Source: an uncultured bacterium
GTDB taxonomy: Bacteria > Cyanobacteriota > Vampirovibrionia > Gastranaerophilales > Gastranaerophilaceae
Direction: 5' to 3'
NCBI GenBank assembly: GCA_949292185.1
Contig: CASEYP010000026.1
Location: forward strand, 1 to 59,978
Length of the DNA stretch: 59,978 bases
The notes below the pieces were generated by a model, which was given only the letters and a program-made list of their open reading frames with translations, did no database searches and was not told the DNA's origin. Shown piece by piece: positions 27,339 through 36,684 of the stretch (its first letter is position 1; each line of letters begins with the position of its first letter). A program made the translations under genes and the position numbers.

Positions 27339-29318
27339 CTAATCAATAAATTTACCTTCGAAAAGCTCCATTACCATATTCACTTCATCAGTATGAAATG
27401 AATGGTCTGTGGACATTTTAGAAGAAATAGACTTTTCTTGTGCAATATCTTTTTCTGATGAATCTTGTCCATCATCTTCCGGCAAATCTTCACTACTATC
27501 TGAACTGTCCTCTTCAACACTGTCAACTTCTACATTCTTATGAACAGGAGCAGGCTTACTAGGTTCTTGAACCTTTTGAGATTTTACGCTATTAGCTTCA
27601 ACAGTTGATTTTACAGCGGCAGGCTTATCATCATCTGACTCTTCAGATTTTTGAGATTTTCTTATATTATCGTCCCCAGGCTCAGGAGATCTTACTATAA
27701 TTTTCTTAACCTCAGTACCAAACAAATGATTAGCAGCTTCAACTATAAATGAATGCTTTGTTCCTTCAGGTCCAAATTGTTTTAACCAACTTTGATTTTT
27801 TATGGAGATAATAACTTCATCTTTAGTAATTTTAACAGGCATTGCTTGCTGTTTTAAAATTGCTCGAGATGGAAAACTTGATATATTATCTAAGAATTTA
27901 ACCCATAAAGCTTTTATCGAAGCTGTATCAGAAGGTTTTGACATTGGAACTTCATCTGTTAAAACTTCTTCTTCAGATACAAATTTTTGCGAAGGTTTTG
28001 GAGTTTCAACTTTGTTATCTTTTATAGGTGTATGTTTTTCAATAGCTTCCTTTTGAACCGGTTTATGTTCAACAGAAGGAACAGGTTTCATAATTTCAGG
28101 CTTTTTAACAGGGGATGGCGGAGTATTATATGGTGAAGAATTAACTATACCCTTAGTTACCACACCAGACTCAAGAAGTGTTATACGGCGCTGTAAATCA
28201 TCCAGCTTTGTATTTTCTGTTAAATTCGCCATATCTAAAATAGCAACATCTAGCCACAATTTTGGATTTGATGTAAGTTTTATTTCTTTTATGTATGAAG
28301 CACATTTATCTATCAATGAAACGATTTGATGAACTTCTAGATTAGAAATTTTTTCAGACAAAAGCTTAACTTGTTCACTATTTAATTGAACAACGACATT
28401 GCTAATATCAGTTCCTGCTGATTTTAAAACCAACACATTGCGTAAATACTCAAGCAGATTTGATAATATTTGAACTGGCTCATTACCTTGATTATAAATA
28501 TCATTCAATACATTTAAAGCTTCATTTTGCTTTGATAATGAGATATTTTCAAACAATGAAGTTAAAGATGCAAAAGACAATCGTCCAAGCAAATTGTTAA
28601 TATCATCAACTGAAATAGGAGTATCCGAATTCAATACACTTAATTGATCAAGCAACGCAATACTATCTCTCATTCCACCTGCAGAATTTTGAGCAATATA
28701 ACTTAGTGCTTCATCTGTAATATTTATACCTTCACAATCAGAAATGTATCTAAGATGTTTTGAAATGTCTTCCGTCGTAATTCTTTTGAAATCGAACCTT
28801 TGACAACGGCTCTTTATAGTATCCAAAACCTTATGAACCTCTGTAGTTGCTAAGATGAATATAACATTTTTAGGAGGTTCTTCAAGTGTCTTTAATAAGG
28901 CATTAAAAGCCTGATTCGTCAACATGTGAACTTCATCAATAATATAAATTTTATAACGACTTTGAACAGGCGCTAAGGCTACCTTTTGGATAATTTCATC
29001 AGCATCATTTACAGATCTGTTACTTGCAGCATCGATTTCAATTACGTCAATAGGAATTGAATTTGTAATATTTCTGCAATTTTCACATTCATTACAAGGT
29101 GTGATAGTAGGACCTTTTTCACAATTTAAAGATTTAGCAAAAATTCTGGCAGTAGAAGTTTTACCGGTTCCTCTAGGACCTGTAAATAAATATGCGTGAG
29201 ATATTCTGTTCATATTAATGGCATTAGCAAGTGCCTTTTTAATATGCTCTTGACCAACTATTTGTTCGATTGTCTGCGGTCTGTATTTTCTATATAAAGG
29301 TATATAATTCATATTCAT
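27339..29318 (-). CDS. dnaX: DNA polymerase III subunit gamma/tau
   Basis: The clamp-loader ATPase subunit, 659 residues. The AAA+ domain has Walker A GPRGTGKTS, a four-cysteine zinc module starting CEKGPTITPC, Walker B IIDEVHML and sensor 1 ATTEVHK with SRCQRF. The C-terminal half is an acidic, Pro/Lys/Ser-rich linker with a folded part around residues 465-550 (tau-specific). No slippery A6G frameshift signal is obvious by eye. The start follows an extended -10 box by only nine bases with no Shine-Dalgarno, so the mRNA is predicted to be almost leaderless. A second ATG is two codons later. Confidence 0.95.
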   Translation of the reverse strand: MNMNYIPLYRKYRPQTIEQIVGQEHIKKALANAINMNRISHAYLFTGPRGTGKTSTARIFAKSLNCEKGPTITPCNECENCRNITNSIPIDVIEIDAASNRSVNDADEIIQKVALAPVQSRYKIYIIDEVHMLTNQAFNALLKTLEEPPKNVIFILATTEVHKVLDTIKSRCQRFDFKRITTEDISKHLRYISDCEGINITDEALSYIAQNSAGGMRDSIALLDQLSVLNSDTPISVDDINNLLGRLSFASLTSLFENISLSKQNEALNVLNDIYNQGNEPVQILSNLLEYLRNVLVLKSAGTDISNVVVQLNSEQVKLLSEKISNLEVHQIVSLIDKCASYIKEIKLTSNPKLWLDVAILDMANLTENTKLDDLQRRITLLESGVVTKGIVNSSPYNTPPSPVKKPEIMKPVPSVEHKPVQKEAIEKHTPIKDNKVETPKPSQKFVSEEEVLTDEVPMSKPSDTASIKALWVKFLDNISSFPSRAILKQQAMPVKITKDEVIISIKNQSWLKQFGPEGTKHSFIVEAANHLFGTEVKKIIVRSPEPGDDNIRKSQKSEESDDDKPAAVKSTVEANSVKSQKVQEPSKPAPVHKNVEVDSVEEDSSDSSEDLPEDDGQDSSEKDIAQEKSISSKMSTDHSFHTDEVNMVMELFEGKFID

Positions 29319-29327
29319 GATAAAGTT

Positions 29328-29336
29328 ATTATAACA
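29328..29336 (-). promoter_or_regulatory. Extended -10 promoter of dnaX
   Basis: On the minus strand TGT is followed by TATAAT (29333-29328), nine bases before the start codon. This predicts a leader of only two to four bases. Confidence 0.5.
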
Positions 29337-29361
29337 AATAATAAGTTAAATATGGTGATTT

Positions 29362-30261
29362 ATGAACTTAATTAAACCAAAAAAATTACAACAAGGCGAT
29401 ACAATTTCAATAATTGCGCCATCAGGAGCGGTAGAGTCTGATTTAGTTTACAAGGCTAAAGCATACTTTGAAAATAAAGGTTATAAAGTTAAGTTAGGCA
29501 AAAATATCTTTAAATCTGACAGATATCTTGCAGGCTCTGATGATGAAAGACTTTCCGACTTACATGAAGCATTTAGTGACAAAACAGTTAACGCAATTAT
29601 TTGTGCAAGAGGTGGATATGGTGCTATTCGACTTGCAAATAAAATAAATTATGGAATTATCAAAAATAATCCTAAGATATTTTGTGGATACTCAGATGCA
29701 ACAATACTAAACGCTTTATTTTTTGCCAAATCTTCACTTATAACATTTTCAGGACCTATGGCACAATGTGATTTTGGTCAAGACGATATTGATAAATTTA
29801 CTGAAAAAGAATTTTTCACTACAATGAGCGGTACAACATTACAGATAAAGCCAATAGAAACAACAGTCTATAATGGTGGAAACTGTTCAGGATATCTAAT
29901 TGGCGGGAATTTGGCAACAATAAGTTCATTGTGCGGATTAGACTTTATTCCTGATGAAAAATTTATTTTCTTTGCTGAAGATCTTAACGAGCCTGCCTAC
30001 AAAATTGATAGATACTTTACGCAATTATTAAATATAGAAACATTTAGAAAAAATCTTTCCGGTATTATTCTTGGCGAATTTTTAGACGTTGATAATTTTG
30101 ATTATCTGCAATCATATTTTAAACAACTGGCTATTGAACTTAATATACCAATAGTTGCCAAGTTTGCTATTACTCATGGAAATTCTAAATTAACAATTCC
30201 TTATGGAGCACTAGCAAAACTTGAAGACAACAAACTTATAATTTCTAACTTTATGGTCTAA
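29362..30261 (+). CDS. ldcA: LD-carboxypeptidase (peptidase family S66)
   Basis: A serine peptidase of 299 residues that removes the terminal D-Ala from tetrapeptides during cytoplasmic murein recycling. The N-terminus GDTISIIAPSG and the nucleophile motif GYSDAT are family hallmarks. A Glu of the catalytic triad (FFAEDLNEP) and the His in FAITHGNSKLTIPYGA are present. There is no signal peptide, in line with the cytoplasmic role. It diverges from dnaX and its 3' end overlaps the convergent universal stress gene by 11 bases. It complements AmiC and NagA in wall turnover. Confidence 0.92.
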   Translation: MNLIKPKKLQQGDTISIIAPSGAVESDLVYKAKAYFENKGYKVKLGKNIFKSDRYLAGSDDERLSDLHEAFSDKTVNAIICARGGYGAIRLANKINYGIIKNNPKIFCGYSDATILNALFFAKSSLITFSGPMAQCDFGQDDIDKFTEKEFFTTMSGTTLQIKPIETTVYNGGNCSGYLIGGNLATISSLCGLDFIPDEKFIFFAEDLNEPAYKIDRYFTQLLNIETFRKNLSGIILGEFLDVDNFDYLQSYFKQLAIELNIPIVAKFAITHGNSKLTIPYGALAKLEDNKLIISNFMV

Positions 30262-31108
30262 TTAGCAAGACATCTGATTTGGCACTTTCTAAAATTCTTT
30301 TACTAACAGAACTTAGAATAAATTTAGATAAGTACTTTCTATTACGAATTCCACAAATCACAAGATCAACATCGTTTTTGGCTATGTATTTTATAACTTC
30401 TACGGCAGGTGTTCCGCTTAGTACAGTTTTGTTTGATACTTCATATCCTTTTTCATTGATTAATTTTTCAAATGATTTTAACAAAATCATAGCCGCTGTT
30501 GCCTGTTTTTTATTAATATCAAGCATCCAATTACTATCAACATTGCCTTCTAAAAATAAATACTCAGGCAACTCATAAACCGTAATTAATTCAATTTCTT
30601 TATCTGTAAAGTCATAAGTTTCAAGACTTTTTACAATAGCTGAATATGTAATATCAGATGAATCTACGGCAAATAAAACCTTTTTACCATAATTTCTTTC
30701 CTTAGAAATATATGTCGAAATTTCCGCTATAGAGGCGACTTCTTGAGATACGGAGCCTAACCATTTTTGTATCCCCTTCTTCCCGTGAGAACCTAATACT
30801 ATACAATCATAATCCTTTTTATTACAAGCCTCTATAATACAATCAACAGTTGCACCGCACATTTTTATCTTATCTTCAATATTATAGCCCAACTCTTTTA
30901 AAAATTTTTCGGAATAATCTAAAATAGAATCTGCAGAATTAGCGCACATACTACCAAAATCACTATCCTCTACAGATAAAGTGTCAGGCAAAAAACTCCA
31001 ATCAATTGCGCATAATATATCAACAGTGAAAGACTTTGCCCACATTGCAAAATTTTCTATAGAATGATAACTAATTTTAGATCCGTCTGTACAAAATAAA
31101 ACTCTCAT
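30251..31108 (-). CDS. Universal stress protein with two Usp domains
   Basis: A 285-residue protein with tandem UspA folds. The first (about 1-140) begins VLFCTDGSK and carries the ATP-binding pattern GSHG-x9-GS. The second (about 145-285) begins VLFAVDSSD but has CGIRNRKYL where the glycine-rich loop should be, so nucleotide binding there is probably lost. ATG 31108 is preferred over a start six codons upstream because AAGGAG precedes it by five bases. Function is presumably stress or energy sensing, and the partner is unknown. Its end overlaps ldcA. Confidence 0.85.
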   Translation of the reverse strand: MRVLFCTDGSKISYHSIENFAMWAKSFTVDILCAIDWSFLPDTLSVEDSDFGSMCANSADSILDYSEKFLKELGYNIEDKIKMCGATVDCIIEACNKKDYDCIVLGSHGKKGIQKWLGSVSQEVASIAEISTYISKERNYGKKVLFAVDSSDITYSAIVKSLETYDFTDKEIELITVYELPEYLFLEGNVDSNWMLDINKKQATAAMILLKSFEKLINEKGYEVSNKTVLSGTPAVEVIKYIAKNDVDLVICGIRNRKYLSKFILSSVSKRILESAKSDVLLIRP

Positions 31109-31235
31109 AGTTTCTCCTTTTTCCAAGAAGATAAAATATGTTAAGGAAAATTACATTAGCTAGTCATATATGTTTTTTTCTGATATGATTATGTTATAGA
31201 TTATTATTTTTGTTGTATTAGGATTAGTTATAGTA

Positions 31236-31850
31236 ATGCCAGCTGATGAAAATTCAAAACTTAGAGAATATAAAGATTTAATAGAAATCATCGCAAAAGT
31301 AGAGTACCAAAAGTTCTCCAGATCTCACTTGATTGAGCTTCCGGAATTGATAAATATCGGGACTCATGCACTTTATATTCTGTTTAAAAATCATAAACCT
31401 GAAACTTATAACAGTACTTACCTATCAACAGCAATAAAATGGGCTATCCGCAACGAAGTTCGCAGAAGATACAAATGGTACACTCTTAAAAATAAACAAA
31501 CTACAGCAGAAGAAGATTTTGATAACGAAGTTGAACTCAGAGCCGAAGTTTATAAAAATATTCTTTCAATCGATGAGCTTCAAGATGCTGAAGTGCCAAC
31601 TCAAATAAAATCTAATACCAAAACTCCTGAAGAAAGTATTGAGTTTTCTGAACTAAAAGAAGGTATTATGGAAGCAATGAAAAAACTTCCGCCAAGAGAA
31701 AGAGAATTAATTGAATATAAATTCTTTAAAGAAAAGAAATTGAGAGAAATTGCAGAAGAATTTAATATATCGCAATCGAGAATTTCCAGAATAATTCAAT
31801 CAGGATTAGATAAAATAAAAAAAGACTTGGCTAAACAGGGGATAATTTAG
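31236..31850 (+). CDS. Sigma-70 family RNA polymerase sigma factor (regions 2 and 4)
   Basis: A 204-residue factor with a region 2 helix set (LPELINIGTHAL.., then TYLSTAIKWAIRNEVRRRYK) and a region 4 helix-turn-helix (LPPRERELIEYKFFKEKKLREIAEEF, then QSRISRII). A linker of about 45 residues joins them and no full region 3 is seen, so it resembles alternative FliA/SigF-type or ECF-like factors more than the housekeeping factor. It lies four bases before gcvPB in an apparent operon, and no anti-sigma factor adjoins it. Its regulon is unknown. Confidence 0.8.
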   Translation: MPADENSKLREYKDLIEIIAKVEYQKFSRSHLIELPELINIGTHALYILFKNHKPETYNSTYLSTAIKWAIRNEVRRRYKWYTLKNKQTTAEEDFDNEVELRAEVYKNILSIDELQDAEVPTQIKSNTKTPEESIEFSELKEGIMEAMKKLPPRERELIEYKFFKEKKLREIAEEFNISQSRISRIIQSGLDKIKKDLAKQGII

Positions 31851-31853
31851 GAT

Positions 31854-33284
31854 ATGAAAACAATTTTTGAAAAAAGTAACGGTACAGATGGAATAAACTT
31901 AACAGACGAAAAGATTAACTTAGACTTCTTACCGCAAGAATTTTTACGTACCAAAGAGTTAGGATTGCCTCAAGTTAGTGAACTTGAAGTTATGCGTCAT
32001 TATAAAGAACTTTCTGATATGAACTTTTGTATTGAAAAGGGTTTCTATCCTCTTGGTTCCTGTACAATGAAATACAATCCGAAAGTTAATGAATTTTTAG
32101 CATCCCTTGAAGGCTTTAATATTCACCCTAATGTTGATGAAGATATGGCACAAGGTTCGCTAAAATTGATGTATAACCTTCAAAAAGAATTACTTGAAAT
32201 CACAGGAATGGATGCCATTACTCTTCAACCTTCAGCTGGTGCTCATGGTGAGATGACTGGCATGATGATTATAAAAAAATACTTTGACACAATAGATCAA
32301 AAAAGAACCAAAGTAATTATCCCAGATTCAGCTCACGGTACAAATCCAGCAAGTGCGAAAATGGCAGGCTTTGATATTGTCGAAATTAAATCAAATGCTA
32401 ATGGTCAAGTTGATTTAGATGCACTAAAAGCTGTTTTAAATGAAGATGTTGCAGCAATTATGCTTACTAACCCTAATACACTTGGAATATTTGAAGAGCA
32501 AGTCGAAGAAATTTCCAAACTTATGCACGCTAACGGCTCATTATTATATTATGATGGAGCTAATTTCAATGCTATTATGGGTTATACAAATCCAAAGAAA
32601 ATGGGATTTGATGTTGTTCACTTAAACTTACACAAAACATTTTCAACACCTCACGGCGGTGGTGGCCCTGGAGCTGGTCCTGTTGCTGTTGTTGACAAAT
32701 TAAAAGAATTTTTACCTGTTCCTATTGTTGAATTTGATGGTAAAAAATACTTTAAAAAATATGATTTAAAATATTCTATCGGTAATGTTAAAAGCTTTTA
32801 TGGTAATTTTTCAGTACTTGTAAAAGCTTATGCTTATATTCTTATGCTTGGTAAAAATTTAAAGAATGCATCTGAAAATGCAGTATTAAATGCTAATTAC
32901 CTTAAAGAAAAGCTTAAAAAATATTATGAACTTCCATACGATGAACCTTGTATGCACGAGTTTGTACTATCAGGTGAAAAACAAAAACACGAAAGTGGAG
33001 TTTCTACACTCAATATTGCCAAAGCTCTTATGGATGGTAATACTCATCCACCAACTGTCTATTTCCCTCTAATTGTTCACGAAGCAATAATGATTGAACC
33101 AACAGAATCTGAACAAAAAGAAAAATTAGACGAATTTATAAATACAATGATTGAAATTGCCAATGAGGCAAAAATAAATCCAGAAAAAATCTTATCAGCA
33201 CCTCATACAACTCCTGTCAAAAAGATTGATGAGGTTACAGCTGCAAGACACCCAGATTTAAAATATACAATTAAGGAAAAATAA
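31854..33284 (+). CDS. gcvPB: Glycine dehydrogenase (decarboxylating) subunit 2
   Basis: The PLP-bearing P2 half of the glycine cleavage P-protein, 476 residues. The PLP lysine is in NLHKTFSTPHGGGGPG. The glycine-rich segment and the GSCTMKYNPK motif near residue 63 are characteristic of the split-subunit form. The alpha subunit gcvPA and the T and H proteins are not in the window. Activity needs the partner subunit, so it must be encoded elsewhere. It follows the sigma-factor gene by three bases and precedes the activase-like gene by two. Confidence 0.95.
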   Translation: MKTIFEKSNGTDGINLTDEKINLDFLPQEFLRTKELGLPQVSELEVMRHYKELSDMNFCIEKGFYPLGSCTMKYNPKVNEFLASLEGFNIHPNVDEDMAQGSLKLMYNLQKELLEITGMDAITLQPSAGAHGEMTGMMIIKKYFDTIDQKRTKVIIPDSAHGTNPASAKMAGFDIVEIKSNANGQVDLDALKAVLNEDVAAIMLTNPNTLGIFEEQVEEISKLMHANGSLLYYDGANFNAIMGYTNPKKMGFDVVHLNLHKTFSTPHGGGGPGAGPVAVVDKLKEFLPVPIVEFDGKKYFKKYDLKYSIGNVKSFYGNFSVLVKAYAYILMLGKNLKNASENAVLNANYLKEKLKKYYELPYDEPCMHEFVLSGEKQKHESGVSTLNIAKALMDGNTHPPTVYFPLIVHEAIMIEPTESEQKEKLDEFINTMIEIANEAKINPEKILSAPHTTPVKKIDEVTAARHPDLKYTIKEK

Positions 33285-33286
33285 TA

Positions 33287-34465
33287 ATGACAAATAAAAC
33301 AGAAACAAAAAAAAGAAAAATATCATTTCCCCACATGGGAACAATTAGTTATGCTTGGTCAGCAGCATTAAGAATTATAGGTTGCGAACCTTTTGTAGAG
33401 CCTTATACAAGTAAAAAAGCTCTATCATTAGGCACAAAACACGCACCAGAAGCAATCTGCTTACCTTATAAGCTTATTTTAGGAAACTTTATAGAAGCTA
33501 TAGAAGGCGGTACAGATTATGTAGCAATGATTACATCTCCTGGATGCTGTAGATTAGGTGAATACGGTAAATGTATTGAAAACGCTCTTCACGATTTAGG
33601 ATACGAAACAAAATACCTTGAATTACAATTGTATGATGGCATAAAAGGTATGTATAACTTCTTGAAAGAAGCTAGCGGCAAAAACAATCCTCTACTTTTT
33701 GGCAGAGCTATTCTTATCGCAATAATAAAAGTATTTGTCCTAGATAAGCTTGAATCATTACTGTCATATTATCGAGCAAGAGAAATTCACCACGGGGAAG
33801 CAGATAAACATTATGCAAAATGTTTAAAAATTATTGACGAAAATGATACTATTTTAGGTCTTAAAAAAGCAAGCAAAGAAATAGCTGAAGAAATGAAAAA
33901 AGTTGAAATTGATCCAAAACGAGAAGTTCTTCACGTTGATATTACAGGCGAAATATATGTCGTTAATGATGAATTTTCTAACCAAGGAATTGAAAAAGAA
34001 CTTGGTAAAATGGGAGTTGAGGTAAGAAGAAGTCTTACAGTAAGCAGCTTTTTAAAAGATGCTATCATCCCTAAAATCTTTAGAAAAGGTGAAACACACT
34101 TACAACGAGCAGACAGATTAGCTAAGCCTTATCTAATGAGAGATATAGGCGGAGATGCTCTTGAATGCGTTTCTGATGTTGCTTACGCAAATGAAAGAGG
34201 CATTGACGGTATTATTCACGTAAGTCCATTTACTTGTATGCCTGAAATTATGTCTCAAAATATTTTCCCAGCTATGAGAGAAAATTGCGAGATTCCTATT
34301 CTTCCACTTATTATGGATGAACAAACAGGACGTGCAGGTTATATAACAAGAATTGAAGCCTTTGTTGATCTTATGAGAAGACGTAAGAGAAGAAGACAAA
34401 CGAATAATAATAAGAAGAACAATACAAATTCTTTAGAAACCGAAATTGAACTTACTAAACAATAG
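33287..34465 (+). CDS. Acyl-CoA dehydratase activase-related protein (DUF2229/HgdB-like)
   Basis: A 392-residue cytoplasmic protein of the group related to 2-hydroxyacyl-CoA dehydratase components and their activases. The signatures are FPHMGTISYAW, the GTKHAPEAICLPYKL stretch with its cysteine, ITSPGCCRLGEYGK, and HVSPFTCMPEIM. These cysteines are typical iron-sulfur ligands in this group. The C-terminal basic tail (RRRKRRRQ) is unusual. No dehydratase subunits are next to it, so a housekeeping role separate from amino acid fermentation is likely. Function not established. Confidence 0.8.
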   Translation: MTNKTETKKRKISFPHMGTISYAWSAALRIIGCEPFVEPYTSKKALSLGTKHAPEAICLPYKLILGNFIEAIEGGTDYVAMITSPGCCRLGEYGKCIENALHDLGYETKYLELQLYDGIKGMYNFLKEASGKNNPLLFGRAILIAIIKVFVLDKLESLLSYYRAREIHHGEADKHYAKCLKIIDENDTILGLKKASKEIAEEMKKVEIDPKREVLHVDITGEIYVVNDEFSNQGIEKELGKMGVEVRRSLTVSSFLKDAIIPKIFRKGETHLQRADRLAKPYLMRDIGGDALECVSDVAYANERGIDGIIHVSPFTCMPEIMSQNIFPAMRENCEIPILPLIMDEQTGRAGYITRIEAFVDLMRRRKRRRQTNNNKKNNTNSLETEIELTKQ

Positions 34466-34476
34466 GAATTTACAAT

Positions 34477-35304
34477 ATGTTCAAACTATTTAAAGATAGT
34501 TTCAAAGTGACTAACAATTGTATTATACTTGCAACACCATTAATCATTTTTTTATCTATCCTTGGATGGTATTTCACATATACAATGTCGGCAGTTGATA
34601 ATATAGCTAAATTGATTTTAGCAATTATCACATCGATTATCATGATTAGCGGAATGCTTGCAGCTTGGCTTTATATGGCTAAAAAGACGCTTTCTATATC
34701 TAAAAGAGTAATCCTATTTGAAAATGAACGAATGAAAGCTTTTTTGGAAATTTTATCATCTCTCCCAAATGGTATTGGTAGATTGTTTTTATCAATATTA
34801 GGTGCTGTAATCATTTATATAGCATTATTCGTATCAGGAACTATGCTTATTTCCTTTATAACAACTAATTTCATTGCAAATATCGATTTCTTTAGTATTT
34901 TTGACATTGACTCTTTATTTGTAACAAGTAAAGAACTTTTTGATGAAATTGCAATGCTTAGCAATAATGAACTTCTTGCTATAAATTGTTGGTATGCTCT
35001 TATGCTTATATTTTCTACAATTATTTCATTTTTAACAATTTTATGGATCCCGGAAATAGTTTACACAGAAAAAAATCCAATAAAAGCTCTTTATAATTCC
35101 GTAATAAAATTGGTAACAACATTTCCAAAAACTCTATTATTATATGTATATATCGCAACATTAACAATATTTATATCTATTTTAAACACACTTCTTATGT
35201 TCAACCCATTCTTGTTCTTTTTGGTCTTGGTTTTATATTATTATTTCTTAGTTTATATTGTTGTGTTACTATTTTCTTATTATGAACAAAACTTTATCGA
35301 ATAA
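34477..35304 (+). CDS. Hypothetical polytopic membrane protein
   Basis: A 275-residue integral membrane protein with about six hydrophobic helices, for example near residues 12-34, 42-67, 100-125, 165-190, 210-232 and 240-265. No catalytic or transport motif is recognised. The loops carry KKTLSISKR and the ENPIKALYNSVIKL stretch seen in DUF-type bacterial membrane proteins. It has an AGGA ribosome site, is in the operon after the activase-like gene, and overlaps miaA by 23 bases. Confidence 0.7.
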   Translation: MFKLFKDSFKVTNNCIILATPLIIFLSILGWYFTYTMSAVDNIAKLILAIITSIIMISGMLAAWLYMAKKTLSISKRVILFENERMKAFLEILSSLPNGIGRLFLSILGAVIIYIALFVSGTMLISFITTNFIANIDFFSIFDIDSLFVTSKELFDEIAMLSNNELLAINCWYALMLIFSTIISFLTILWIPEIVYTEKNPIKALYNSVIKLVTTFPKTLLLYVYIATLTIFISILNTLLMFNPFLFFLVLVLYYYFLVYIVVLLFSYYEQNFIE

Positions 35305-36169
35305 TAAAATAAAAGTCATTGCAATAGTTGGGCCAACTGCAAGCGGAAAAACAGCATATTCTATTGAACTTGCTAAAAAAATTGATGCAGAAATTATATC
35401 CGCAGATTCAAGATTAGTATACAAAGGTTTTGATATTGGTGCAGCTAAACCTACAAAAGAAGAGATGGACGGGATTCCTCATTATATGATAGATATTGTA
35501 GAGCCTGAATTTGAATATTCTGCAGGACTATATAAAAACGAAGCTAAAGAAAAAATTCTAGAAATTCATAATAAAAATAAAATACCAATTATCGTAGGTG
35601 GCACAGGATTATATATTGACATTCTCTTAAAAAACTATAATTTACCTCAAATAGAAGCTAATCATGCCCTCAGAAATGAATTAAAAACACTTAGTGCAGA
35701 TAATTTATACCAAAAATTATATGAACTCGACACGGAGGCTACAAATGCCATTGACAAAAATGATAGAAAAAAACTTATTCGTGCAATTGAAATTATAACA
35801 ACAACAGGACAACCGCTTTCAAAAACAAGAAGCATTGACGAAAGTGAGTATGACATCGAGTGGATTGGAAAAAATTTCGAACGTAAAATATTATATAATA
35901 GAATTGACAAAAGAGTTGATATAATGATTGAAAATGGTCTTATTAAAGAAACTCAAAATCTATTAAAGAAACACGGCAGAATTCCAAATATAGTTAATAC
36001 CATAGGATACCGAGAAATAATCAGCTACCTTGACAACAAGTGCTCTTTAGAAGAAGCCAGTGATTTATTAAAAAAGAATACAAGAAATTATGCTAAACGC
36101 CAACTTACTTGGTTTAGAAGAAATAGTGAAATCAAATGGGATGTTTATCCGGAAAAATTAAAAAAATAA
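35282..36169 (+). CDS. miaA: tRNA dimethylallyltransferase
   Basis: Adds an isopentenyl group to A37 of tRNAs reading UNN codons. The P-loop IVGPTASGKT is at residue 14. The substrate-binding SADSRLVYKG, the PHYMIDI motif, and GGTGLYIDIL follow. The 295-residue length is normal. The chosen ATG is inside the end of the membrane-protein gene, with a TTG eight codons earlier as an alternative. Neither has a clear Shine-Dalgarno, so translation may be coupled. It ends nine bases from the convergent yhcH gene. Confidence 0.94.
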   Translation: MNKTLSNNKIKVIAIVGPTASGKTAYSIELAKKIDAEIISADSRLVYKGFDIGAAKPTKEEMDGIPHYMIDIVEPEFEYSAGLYKNEAKEKILEIHNKNKIPIIVGGTGLYIDILLKNYNLPQIEANHALRNELKTLSADNLYQKLYELDTEATNAIDKNDRKKLIRAIEIITTTGQPLSKTRSIDESEYDIEWIGKNFERKILYNRIDKRVDIMIENGLIKETQNLLKKHGRIPNIVNTIGYREIISYLDNKCSLEEASDLLKKNTRNYAKRQLTWFRRNSEIKWDVYPEKLKK

Positions 36170-36178
36170 ATCCAAATA

Positions 36179-36628
36179 TTATCCTAATTTTACCTTTACA
36201 ACCACTTTTTTAACATTTTCAGTAATTTCATCCACCGCAACCTGTGGTGCATGAGCTTCGTGCGGATATAGCATAACAAAATTTTTAGTATCCAATGTTA
36301 CAAAATCAGATGATTTTACAGAGTTTTTATAAAACATTATATCTTTATCCGGATTATACTCAATATCAACATCTAATCCCTCAAGAGATCTTACATATAT
36401 TCGTTCTTTTCCTGACAACAAAAGCTGAATATCAATATAATTTTTATGAGCTTCAAATTTTGCATCATCTATAAATTTAGTTTCATAAGATTCTACATTT
36501 GCAAAATTATTATCAGCGAAAGAATATCGACCCAACTCAATATCTTTAGAAAGTTTTAAAATAAAATCCTTTGCAAAGTCCGGGATTTCTTGATATTTAA
36601 CAATATTTTCTATTTTATCTACAATCAT
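36179..36628 (-). CDS. YhcH/YjgK/YiaL family protein
   Basis: A 149-residue cupin-like protein of the YhcH/YjgK/YiaL family, often annotated as beta-galactosidase subunit beta and linked to sugar-acid or sialic acid catabolism. The motifs EAHKNYIDIQLLLSGKERI and LYPHEAHAPQVAV, with the metal-binding His and Glu, are intact. Start at 36628 is set by a GGAG ribosome site seven bases before ATG. The gene starts only 18 bases after a strong hairpin that ends the pilin unit, so there is little room for its own promoter. Confidence 0.9.
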   Translation of the reverse strand: MIVDKIENIVKYQEIPDFAKDFILKLSKDIELGRYSFADNNFANVESYETKFIDDAKFEAHKNYIDIQLLLSGKERIYVRSLEGLDVDIEYNPDKDIMFYKNSVKSSDFVTLDTKNFVMLYPHEAHAPQVAVDEITENVKKVVVKVKLG

Positions 36629-36645
36629 AAGTTTTCTCCACATAA

Positions 36646-36677
36646 AAGGAGATTGACATTTATTTGTCAATCTCCTT
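36646..36677 (-). terminator. Strong hairpin between the pilin gene and yhcH
   Basis: A perfect 13-base-pair stem (AAGGAGATTGACA with TGTCAATCTCCTT) and a six-base loop follow the pilin stop by eight bases. On the minus strand a TTTTAT tract follows. It lies directly upstream of the yhcH ribosome site. Confidence 0.85.
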
Positions 36678-36684
36678 AATATTA

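Noticed and set aside
27339..29318. Programmed frameshift in dnaX producing a short gamma form
   Set aside because: No A6G-type slippery run with a following stem could be seen in the expected region; it may still exist.
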